64,000 bases of DNA from Phlebotomus papatasi (lineage: Eukaryota > Arthropoda > Insecta > Diptera > Psychodidae). The notes under the pieces are model-generated. The model had not been told where the DNA came from and made no database searches. It worked only from the letters and a program-made list of their open reading frames with translations. Shown here one piece after another: positions 9,801-21,800 of the stretch. How positions within the stretch are numbered: position 1 is the stretch's first letter; each line of letters starts with the position of its first letter. The translations under genes were made by a program, and so were the position numbers. Where the stretch lies: assembly GCF_024763615.1 (NCBI RefSeq), contig NC_077222.1, positions 91,016,001 through 91,080,000 on the forward strand. Reading direction: 5' to 3'.

Positions 9801-12800
9801 TCAATATTGACATAATCATCCCTATCGGCGGAACTATGCATGTGATGAAATCCAAGAACATGAAGAAATTCATGCATTATCGTGCCGATACGAAAGCATC
9901 CCTCATCCAGTGCATTTGCATGCAAATTGACTAGCCTTTTGCCACGACCAAAGCCAACTTTAGAAAAACATCCATTTTTCGCATTCTAAAAATAAATAAA
10001 ATGAATTTTATGAACTAATTAAAAAGGAAGATTAATTTGACAAAAAAAACTTTACAGTCACATAAACATAGTTTTTATCTGATTTTTTCTTCTTTTGGAA
10101 CATTATGCAAGATACTTTCTGAAATATATCCAATGCACGTTTGATGTACTTTCGATGAGGCTTGGAAAAATTAGGACTTAATTTGTAGGGCACTTTTGCA
10201 CCAGGCCAATGATATTTATCACTACGTAAGCCATTTCTAGAACGAAGGCTTATTATTTGACGCCTGGTCAGCATCATATCACCTTCGTAGTAGCCAGAAA
10301 GTTCCTCAGCGTCTTGTACATAATTATCTGAATACAAATTAATTAAAGAGTAATAAATCGTGGCAGGAAATCACATAATTTTACATGTATAATTCCTTCT
10401 GGCGAAAATTATTGGGAAGGCAAAAAGAAATACAAGTTTAGCACCCAACATGATCACTAGAAGCACTACAAGGCTCATAAAATGCTCTTGATATTTATAT
10501 AAGACTTCGAGATAAAATATATATAAATGATTAGTTTATAAGGAAAACTAATCGTTTAGTTATGTTAATTTAAATTACTAAATTCATTTGCAACGGTATT
10601 GCTTATAAATTTACATTTTTAAAATCAAAATAATGATTGATAAAATGAATAAAAATATTTGAAATAGTCTGTGTTTTAAAAATAAATGTTAGAAATATGC
10701 GTAATGCCCTAGACCACTTACGACTTAAGCCAAAATACGGCTTAACATAATTATAATCAAAATATTGATTTGACTAAATTTCCTTAGATTTTCCACTAAG
10801 CCGTTTCTTGGCTTAAGCCGAAAGACGGATTAGTCAGAAACTAATGGAAATGTAAACTGATCATTATTTTGATTATATCGATAGATGACTCTCCCTGTGA
10901 TAGCCAGTGGATTTGAAGTCACTTCACAAAGAAAAACACTTATTCAATCATGCCCAGAGCTTTCGGTCCTGGATATGGACCTTCTTCAGGGTTCGACTAA
11001 AAAAATTTATGTCCATATTGAAAAAAATTGCTTACGCTTCTGTAGGAAAACTGACAAATATGGACATAATTTTCTTTAGTATGTAAAGTCTATAACACCA
11101 ACGCTCAAATAAGTATTCATCGAGTGTTCCATAAACATTTGCGAGTGTCCCATGAAAACTCATAAGTATTTCATGAACACTTATGTAGTGAGTATTCCAT
11201 GAACGCTCGTGTAAGGGAAGCGCGCTACCTTCGGATGACTAAAGGTTCGGACAATTTAATTTTTTCTCTATGTTCCTTATGGATTTCACCCATAGGTAGT
11301 TCTTTTCTGAAAATTTGAGGCATTGGACTAGCTATTAAAATATAATAATATAATGGGCTAAATTCATTTATAACACATTGACAAAAATGTTTTGTGCGAA
11401 GCATAAATCATTTTCAATGTCGTAAGTTTCTTAGAATTCGAACAAGGAATTTAGAAAAGAAAAAAATATCGAAATTTTTAGCCCTATTTTTGAAATATTT
11501 TCCTTGCAGAAGATAACAATTATTACCTACTTATTTTCCAAAATTGATGCACTGGTGAATATTTTCTAAATAATTTGGATTTTTTGAATACGAATCCGCT
11601 ATCTATTTTAGAATTTCACAAAAGTTTTTTTATCCAGAAATCATTTTATTAAAAATGGCCACTTGGGGTAAAAAGTAACAAAAGGTATAGAGCAAAAAGT
11701 AACAAAAAAGCGAAGCAATTTCTGATGTCTCACGGAGAAAAGAAACGTTATTATCATGTCTCGCCGCTTGTTGTTTGCATTGGTCAAACGATTTGCAGTC
11801 TTTTGTGTGTTTTTTCTAAAATAGCTTGAAAAGCGCTTTTCTCGTTATCTCACTTTTCTCGCAGAGAAAACGATGTTTTACAAAGATGTAGATGAATAAA
11901 TTTTCTATGAAAATATGTCCTCTAGGCAGGGGCATGATGTTTCCTATGTTTCCCATATATTTCTAACATGCCGAAAAAACTTTTGAATTTATTAGCTGTT
12001 TTCTGTCATTGTAGAATGTATTAGCAAATAAAACAAATACAAAATAAAAGCCAATTTAATATAGAATAGGCAACCGGAAGCCCCAAATTGGCAACCTACA
12101 TAGTTTCGGAGATATCTCGTGAAATTTGTACGCAAACGGGAAAAAAATTACATTAAAACTGGTCGCATTTTTTAGAGCTAATGTCACCCCCTTGCCTCTA
12201 GGTATTTTTTCAAATTTACGGAAGCCCGTAATGAATCGATTCAAAATATGATAATACGCAATGTCTGGTACTATTTGCCTCAGCATTTTTGAGAATACAC
12301 TCAGTCCCGGCATTAAGTCCTTCGGGATTATGCACCTGACGGAATTATGCACACACAATTATGCAAATTTGCCTACCATCGGGAGTCAATTTATGAAATC
12401 ATTTTTGAAATACGCCTGAATGCATACTATGGTGCGACGCGGGAAATTTGAAAACATTTTGCTACTTTTTCAGAACAAAATTTTAATTTCTTTTTTTTAA
12501 GGTATTTTTTTTATTATTCTAACCATTTATTGAAAAACTCTGGCCATGTACTGTTTGTTAATGCATTTATATTGTTGAATTAGTTGAAACATTTGAATCT
12601 TTTTGTTTGAACTACTTTTACTCTGCGCGAAATTCGTTCAACGGTCAATTTATTCAAAAGAAAGCCCCTGTAGGTATGCAAATTTTCTCGATGCATAATG
12701 CCATTTCGCGCGTTTTTTTCGGTCCCGAAAATGTGCATAATGCCGGGATCTAGTGTAGTCACAAAATTACCTTTTAGAAATTGGCTCGATAAACGTATTT

Positions 12801-15800
12801 CCTTACAAAATAGAGGAAAATTACTTTCACAAAGTTGTAGAGCGGTAAATTTCCTATAAAACTGCGCTAATTAGAAATTTCTGAAGCGCTCGGGTAGCTT
12901 TAAAAAAACAAAATATCCGTTTTGTGATTTTTTGCCCCAGTCTCCCCTATCGAAGTAAAAGGTGTGCCGAAGGCATTAAAAATAAGTTTGTCGTCACAAC
13001 ATCCCCTAGGTAGACTTGGTCTTCTTGTATGCTGGATATCATGCTTCATAAATTTTATATGAGTTTACTAGCACTCGTTAAAATTCTATTAGAATGTGGT
13101 ATCATCAAAATATTGAGGAAATGCAGTTTTTTGTCTTAAAAAATTTGAAAAACTTATAATTATTACACTTAGGGTAAGTGTGCCAAATTTCGGCCAGCTT
13201 CTAATTTCGGCCACTTTGAGTGTAATTTCGGCCATGCAAATAAATTAATTAAAATTATGTATGTAATCTTCGAATAGTCAATGAATTCATTTTGCTTTCA
13301 AATATTTATTCATTTTAGGATGTATTAACACAAAGACAGTTAAATTATAGGTATAATTTGAATTTAAATTGTGTTGTAAAAACTCAGTGTGGAAAGAGTC
13401 TTACAAAAAATGTGACAGATCGATTGTGTTTCTAGCAGTGTTGTGATTTGTGGTGAAGTGCAGAAGGTTTTCCTTCGGTGTTTTTCATGAAAATTGATTA
13501 GTTTTCATTAAAGATTGTTTCTGTTTATGTTAATAGTGAATCAATCTTTAAATTTCGGGTAAAATTTCCCAGCTGGATCCTGTATTTCGCGTAAAAAAAG
13601 TATATACTCTGTGAGCGTCTCTCCGATGAGGTAGTGTTGCCTATTTCGGCCACATCTTTTGCTTTCCTAAATTTCTTATTCATTTTATGTTTTCGTTTTC
13701 AATTTCTGAATTCTACAATGTCCAGAGAAAAAAACCATCGCTTCTATGAAAAAGATGATGTGAAAAAGTCATTGGAAGAGTTCAGGAAGTGCAAATTGCT
13801 ACGGGAATCTGCGCGTAAATTTGAGATGCTACTCTTCAGGTGTTTAGGACAAATTACACGGAAGATCTCAGGGCTTGTGAGTCATATAAACGTATTAAAT
13901 TAAATATTAAACTCGTTCCGTTTGACGTTTTGAAATTTTCTATCCGTTCCGTCACAAAAGGGGGTCAGATAAAAGGTGGCCGAAATTTCACACAAAGTGG
14001 CCGAAATACTACCCAAAGCAATGTCCATATTTTTATTAATTTTTCAATATTTTAGGAAGTGATTTAAAGAAAACAAAGATGATAAACTAGTCTTGAAGGT
14101 TCCACACAACCCTCCCGAAAAGGAAGTAACAATAAATATCAATATGAATTAAAAATATTGCATTTCAAACTTAGGACTTCGGTGCTTACATGCAATCATG
14201 CCGAAATTTGGCACACTTACCCTATCTGAAAAAATAGCGTAAAAATGAAAACTGAGATTGTAAAGAATCTCAGATAAAAAATTGCACGACGCGTTTTCGA
14301 GGAATTCCAATAAACTTTGTTCTGGTGGAGACGGGGAGGGGTGGGGGAAAATTAGGGGCATGTTGACCTTAAATCATTCCCAATATCGTTTTTTCAAGGT
14401 CAAAGGTTAAAAAGCTTTAGAGAGCGTATTTCTCAACCGAATGGGATTTTGTTTGGGTTCATTGGAAAGGTCTTGGAATTTCCGATAAAACTGAAGCGAT
14501 TTTGATTAGTTATGAATCGGTAATAAAATAGGTTCTGAGCCTTGTTCTGAACCTAGAAGTAATTTTTCTCAGAAAATCAATTCTTTTACACCTGAACTAA
14601 TTTTGATGAACCTTTGAGTGATTCAATCGGTTTAATCCGGTCCAATCAATTATGAACCGGTAAATGGTAAATGACACGAACGTATTTTAGATATAGCATC
14701 TAAGTCATCATGACTTCGAGCATTTTGCAATGCATGAGATGCCTAGCCATCCTTTAGGGCAGAATCACATTGACAGTAAAATGCTTACCGTATTTCGTTA
14801 ATTTACGCATTTTAATTGCAATTCTTACGCAAATTTTTAATTACCGTATTACCTTATCTCATACTCGGTGGCACTAGGTGGAAATAATATAAGAAAATTG
14901 AAGAAATAAAACGAAAATTCAATAAACGATGAGCAGAAAAAACAGCAGTTTTGTAGCTCACCGTTTATCGCATTTTCGTTTTATTTCTTCATTTTTTTTT
15001 ATATATTCACCTAGTGCACCGAGTTTGAGATAAGGTAATACGGTAATGGAAAATTTACGTAATAATTGCAATGAAAATGCGTAAATTAACGAAATACAAT
15101 GAGGCTACGGTGAGCATTTTACTGTCAATGTGATTCTGCCCTTATTATTTACAACGGTGGTAGATTCTGAAACGTTTACTGACGATTCCAAATTTATATT
15201 GTACTAACTTTGCATCATATTAAAGGAATTTTGAGTTGGCTTACATTAAACTTTTTTAGTTGAATATATATTTTCAAATTGACGAAAAAAGAAACAATTT
15301 TCCTAAAAAATATTTTTCAATATCCTGAAAAAAAATCCTGGTAGACTTCGTCTAGAGAGAGAAATAAGGAGACCAACTTGATTAATTTCTCCTTCTTGGA
15401 TCACAAAGCGGATTTAACAAGAGTCCTTGTGGGATTCTCCAACAATGATCAAATTGTTGAGAATGTCAGTGATTTCTGGCTCTTTATATCTCGGTATGAG
15501 AGTCTGCTGAAGAAGAGTGGCCAGTGTATTTTGCCTGAACCCACAGAAGTCACTCAGAGATCTCATTCCGATTACAATAAAATGTTCTTTAGTAACTTGG
15601 AGCTCACAGTGAAGTTTTCGGAGCTTCAGGGACGTTTGTCGACTTACTGCTCCAAAGAGATCACGACCAAGAGACTTAAACAGTTTCTGCAAATTGTTAT
15701 GCACTATTTGGAATTTAAGCAGAAGGAGAAGTTCACAAAGTTGAAGAAACTGAGGAAGAGTCAAGCAAATTTGCCAGTTGCTAAGTACAAAGATGAGATT

Positions 15801-18800
15801 GTTCAGGCAGTGAAGGAGAATCAGGTGGTGATTATTGCTGGAGATACTGGATGTGGGAAATCTACACAGATTCCTCAGTATCTCCATGAGGCAGGGTATC
15901 GAGGGATTGCCTGTACTCAGCCAAGGAGAATTGCTTGTATTTCATTGAGTAAGAGGGTTTCGCATGAGATGCTATGTGAATATGGGATGGAAGTTGGGTA
16001 TCAGATAAGGTTTGAGAGGAATAAGAGTCAATCGACAAGTATTTGTTTTATCACTGAAGGACTCCTCCTGAGGCAATTGTCTAATGAGGACAAAGTTTCT
16101 CAGTATGATGTTATTGTCTTGGATGAGATTCATGAGAGAAATCTCCATGGGGATTTTCTCCTAGGTGTCACTAAATGCCTTTTGCAAGTACGTCCGGATG
16201 TCAAACTTATTCTCATGTCAGCCACGATCAATATCAAGTTGTTCAGTGATTACTTTGCAGCTGAAGAAGCCAAGGTTATTGAGGTTCCCGGAAGGCTCTA
16301 TCCCATTAAGCTTCACTATATGCCTCAGATTCAGGATTATGCGGGAAGTAGTAGGGGAGGTAGTCGTTCTGAGAAATTAAGTCCTGAACCCTATATTCAA
16401 ATCCTACAGCTCATTGATCAGAAATATCCAGGAAGTGAACGAGGGGATGTTTTGATCTTTATGAGTGGAATCAATGAGATTACAGCTGTTGTTGATGCAG
16501 CTAAGGAGTATTCGGAGAAAAATGGGAATTGGATAATTCTTCCACTTCACAGTAGTCTCTCCCTTGAGGATCAAGACAAAGTCTTTTCCTACGCTCCAGA
16601 AGGTGTCCGGAAGTGCATTGTTAGTACAAATATTGCAGAAACTTCCGTGACTATCGATGGAATTCGCTTTGTTGTGGATTCAGGGAAGATGAAAGAGATG
16701 AGTTTTGATGCATCCTGCAAGATGCAGCGCCTGAAAGAATTCTGGATTTCTAAGGCTTCTGCGGAACAGAGGAAAGGAAGAGCCGGAAGGACAGGTCCTG
16801 GAGTCTGCTACCGATTGTATTCGGAAAAGCAGTATCAGGATTTGGAGGCTTATTCTGTGGCAGAGATCCACAGGGTTCCTCTTGAGAGACTCCTTCTGCA
16901 GATGATCTCAATGGGACTGCCCAATGCAAGATTATTCCCATTTGTGGAAGCTCCGCCAATGGAGAGGCTCGAGAGTGCAATTTTGTCCCTGAAGCAACAT
17001 GATGCTCTGACGGCAAATGAGAGTTTGACCAGTCTGGGAATGGCTCTGGCCAAATTGCCAGTTGATGTTTCAATAGGGAAGATGCTCCTGATGGGCAGTG
17101 TCTTCCAGCAATTGCAGCCAGTTCTGACAATGGCTGCAGCTTTGAGTGTCCAGACGCCATTTACGAACAGGGCTTACCGAGATCACGAATGTGAGACTGC
17201 GAGGAAGGAATTGGAGTCTGATCATGGAGATCCAGTGACTCTCCTGAATGCCTTTCGGGCATGGCTAGAGCTAAAACAGGCCGGAGGGAGGAGAGAACGT
17301 GGCCACGAAGTGGAGAATACGAGACAATGGTGCAGAAGAAGAGGTCTTGAGGAGCAGAGATTCTATGAGATCACAAAGCTAAGAAGTCAATTTCAGGACC
17401 TTTTGACAGATTGTGGCCTACTAGAAGCGATGGAGACGAGAAAGATGACAAGTGCTGAGAAAACAATTCGCCACGGAGAGTTGAAGCAACTCAGGCAGCT
17501 GCGAAGGGAGCATCGGATGGAGAGCCCGAAAAAGAGGAAGCTCCTAAAGAGTGATTCCTGGCAGATTGAATCTGAGGACAATACTGGAGATTCTCAAGTA
17601 GATATCAGAGATGTAGAATTTAGGCTCAGCAATGACAACTACAAGATGCAAAATCTCCTGTCCAGTGCTTCAGCTTGCAGCTACAGGGATATGATGACAC
17701 TAAAACTGATCTTGGTCAGTGGACTCTACCCTCAAGTAGCCATAGCGGATGAATTTAATTACTGCAAAAGTCCCAATCAGCAATTTTATCACACAAATTC
17801 CAAGCCTTTCACTTCCCTCCATCCCATGGGATACTTTGCCAATAATCCCGATGTCCTGCAACTCAATGACAGTGACAGGGTCGAGGGCATTGGGGATTAC
17901 AGATCCAAGTTAATCATCAGCTCAAGGCATCAATTATTGTGCTACCTGAGTCTTCTGGAAACAACAAAACCCTACCTTATGAACACTCTGAGAATGCCAG
18001 CTGCTCAAACACTCCTCCTCTTTGCCCATTCCATCGATACAAATCTCACCTGCTCAAGGATCATTTGTGACTCTTGGCTATGCCTGGATTTTCCAGTTCC
18101 AGAATCCGGACTCATTCTCCTGCATAGAGCTTCAAAACTCAGGAAATTGTGGAATCACTTGCTAGAGGAGAAACTTAAAGTTCTGACAGAGAGCGTTGAT
18201 GAACCAAAAAAGCCTCCTGGGCCGGAATTTGAGAAACTAGAGCTGGAATTGTGGGATGATTTGACTCTGTTCATGAATTCCAATGTCTACTACACGATCA
18301 AAAGGCTTCTTACGGCTGATCTCAAGGGTCTCTTTAGAGGAAAATCCCCAGAAGATGATGATACGGTGGCTCTGGAGCCCAATCCTTTTGCAGAAACCAA
18401 AGAATCTTACGTGAATGGGGAAAGAGGAGGAATTTACGTCACGGACAATATTATCTACGGAAGTGTCCAGGAAACTGATTGGAGTATCAATTTAATGGAT
18501 TTGAGATGTGACTGGGAATGCAAGAATTGTGGCTTGGAATTGAATCTCACGGCAATTGAGAAGCTTCAGCATCAAACAGGTGAGTCCATCAGAAGTGGTT
18601 TATTTCCTTATTTCAGCGACAAGGGTTTTGAGTTCTTGAATTTATTGCTAAAAATAGGGTAAGTGTGCCAAATTCCGGCCACCTTTTTTGTTCCTCGAAT
18701 TTCTATGAATTTTTAGTTTTTACATACTCTAGAGATTATACAATGCAAAAGAATAACAAAAAATGTAGCTTCGACAAACGAGATGACGTGAAAAAGGCAT

Positions 18801-21800
18801 TAGAAGAATTCCCGAAGGGCAAGGTACTATGAGAATGAAGGTGGCCGAAATTGGGTACCAAAGCTATGTCTACATTTTTATTCATTTTAAAATGATTTTA
18901 AAGTAAATAAAGACGATAAACTGTCTACAAGGTTCTAAGCAACACTCCTTAAGTAGAAGGAATGAAAAATAATCAATTTCTATTTATTAAAGATATTACA
19001 TTTCAAACTTGAGACTTTGGCGCTTGCATGCAACTATGCCGAAATGTGGCACACTTACCCTATTAGCTGAGATTCTTTACAATCCGTCCGTCCCGTCTGT
19101 CCGTCCGGCGTATAGGCACTTCTGGAGAGAGAACGGAGAGATATCGAGAAGTGGTTTTTGGCAAAGGTAAAATGTCGATGAGAGGCTAGAAATTGGTGAT
19201 GTCTGATCGACTCCATCTCCCTTTTCCGCCATTTTGGAACACCCTCAAATTTTGTTATCTCAATAACTCGACCCCCTCGACCCCTATCAGCCTCTACTCT
19301 ACACTCTAAAGAAATTTATGTCCATATTGAAGAGTTTCTCCTACACAAGTGTAGGGAATTTGCTTCAATATGGATATAAATTTCTCTAACGTATAGAGGC
19401 CATATGGCATCGACCGATCCTGAATTTTACTTACGCAGAAATTCTGCGATAATTCCGCAGATATTCCACAGAAATTCCATGGATATTGCACAGAAATTTC
19501 GCAGAAACTCCGTGGAAATTCTAATCTTCATTAACCGATTTTATTAATTTTTTTTCTCACAACGCCTTCTGTTGCAAACTATTTAGAATAGAAAATGACT
19601 AGTGATAAGCCCAGATAAGCTCATGGTAGATAAGATTTTTTACAGGGCACTTCGGAGTGCTTGAAACTCGGTCATAGTATCTAGAAATATATGAAAATTC
19701 GATTGTAAAATTTTAGTTGTGAGCAATTGCGTCGAGCAATTTCTATTCTGTTCTTGGCGGCCGAAATGAATAAAATTGGCTCAACGCGATTCTTTACTCC
19801 CAAAATTAACCTGTTAGGCTATTTTTAAACAAGTTTATTTCGAAATGCACATCACTGAACTATATGCATTTTTGTGTCTTGGAAAACTTCCCCTAGTGGT
19901 TTGTTCCTGAGATAATTTTTCTCCACCTATTGTTATACTTCCTCGAATATGTCCTGGCTAAAATAGAAAGTCTTGCAGAAGTCTATTTTAGCTAAGACAC
20001 GTTTCGAACTTTAGTCACACACACACACACACGGAAATTTAGAATCAAAAATGTAAAAGAGTGATTAGGTTAATAAAGAGGTATGCCTCCTGTAGGGGAA
20101 TTCTGATGGCCAATTTTTGAGACTCTCACTCGCACACGCGAGCTCTTTAGTGGCCGCGAGAAATTGGCTCGCCACACTGACTTGCATTTTCGAAAAAGAT
20201 CTCCTGAGATTCGAACTCAATTTGTCATGTGGCATTGCCAGAGTGTTACAGAATTCCCCTACTGGTAATGAAAACTTTAAAAAGAGAAGCAGATGAAACA
20301 CCCATCCGCAATTTCATACGTGTCCTACAACCCCTACTGCAAAATTCTATGCCTAAAAAAAGGAAATACTGTATATGTTTTAATTAAGTTTTTTTGTTTA
20401 TCTTACTAATAAACCAATATAACAATGCAAAGTTGTTCTAGAATGAGATTTTATGATCCGAAAGATAGGCAATAATACATTGATCTAACATACCTGTGTT
20501 CGTTAAAAGAACCGAATTAGCGGGAGTCTACTGTAGTTCAATGACGCCTACTTTGCGTTGCGCAAAACTCTACCTTGATAAGCTTTACTTTCGAGATATT
20601 TTCGAAAATCCGTGCTTTGTCATAATAGCCCATTTTTCGGTAAGTTAAAATATTAGAACAGTGAAGCGTATTTAAGAAAACAATTGGAAAATTTTTGATG
20701 TCTCATTTAGCGATATCTCAATTAAACTTTTCATCCATATTTATTTATTTTCTAATTTCTTATTAATAAAATACTCGTTATCACAAATTCATAACTTATT
20801 TAGAAATGAAACTGGGACTTTCATTTTAGCTGAGACACACTTGGAGGATTATAACAGACAAAAGAGGGATTGTATCTTAGGAAAAAACCACTGCAGGGTA
20901 TTTTCAAAGACTTGCTGGGCTTACTGGTGTATAGGCATAGCACAGTTTGTAGCATTTTCTAGGATATAGGATTCAGTCTTATCATTCACACGTAGATCTT
21001 GACAAATTCTAAGATCTTTTTGAAAAGCCAAAAAAGAGACATTCTTACTTTTTGATACTTTCGCAAGGTGGCTGAAGTACAGTAGACCCTCACTCAATCG
21101 GCTCTTTTTTAATCGGGCGACAAATTTTGTTGACAATTTTCACGTTTAATTATGAAGCTAATTCGCTCAAATTCGCTGCAGTTCTTCCTATTTTATCGTG
21201 ATTCTTTATAATTGAGCGCTTTTTGTGGAATTTACAATGACGTTGACGCCCAAATCTATCGATAAACCGGATGACATTTTGCCCCAAATGCCCAATTGAG
21301 AGAGAGTGTACTGTACATTCTATTCGAATTACACGAAGTGCTCAAAATAAGCACAAAGCAACGACGTTTATATTGTTTCCATCTAATAATTTAATCACTC
21401 AATAATAATTATAATTACTGAGTAACTCTTGTGAGCTTTTCAGTGCAATATTTCATTAATGTTCCCCACTTTATTCGAAAATTTGGAATAAAAATTCGAA
21501 ATTAAATTTCGTTGATTTCGCTGATGTCCGAAGATTTGAAATTCAGTTTCGAATTTTCATACTTAATTCTCGAACAAGCTGAGGAAAATTTATCAAAAAT
21601 CACACTAAAAAGCTGGCAAAAAAGTTACTCAGTGATTATGGAGTGATTAAATAATGGGACAAGAATAAAAAGCTTCATAGAAGACCGACACATTTTGATA
21701 CTTTAACATATCGAAATTCGAACAGAATGCACATCAACTACCTTTCGAAAGTATCGAGAAGAGAGAATGTTTCTTTTTTGGGTTTTCCAATTGATTTTCG

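Noticed and set aside
15378..15410. DHX34 exon 2 acceptor at 15407/15408
   Set aside because: The pyrimidine tract is better, but the phase does not fit exon 1 and it would remove residues NFSFLDHKA that resemble conserved N-terminal sequence. Retained as an alternative.
16750..17160. Minus-strand frames inside DHX34 exon 2
   Set aside because: They lie opposite the helicase core and have no recognisable domain.
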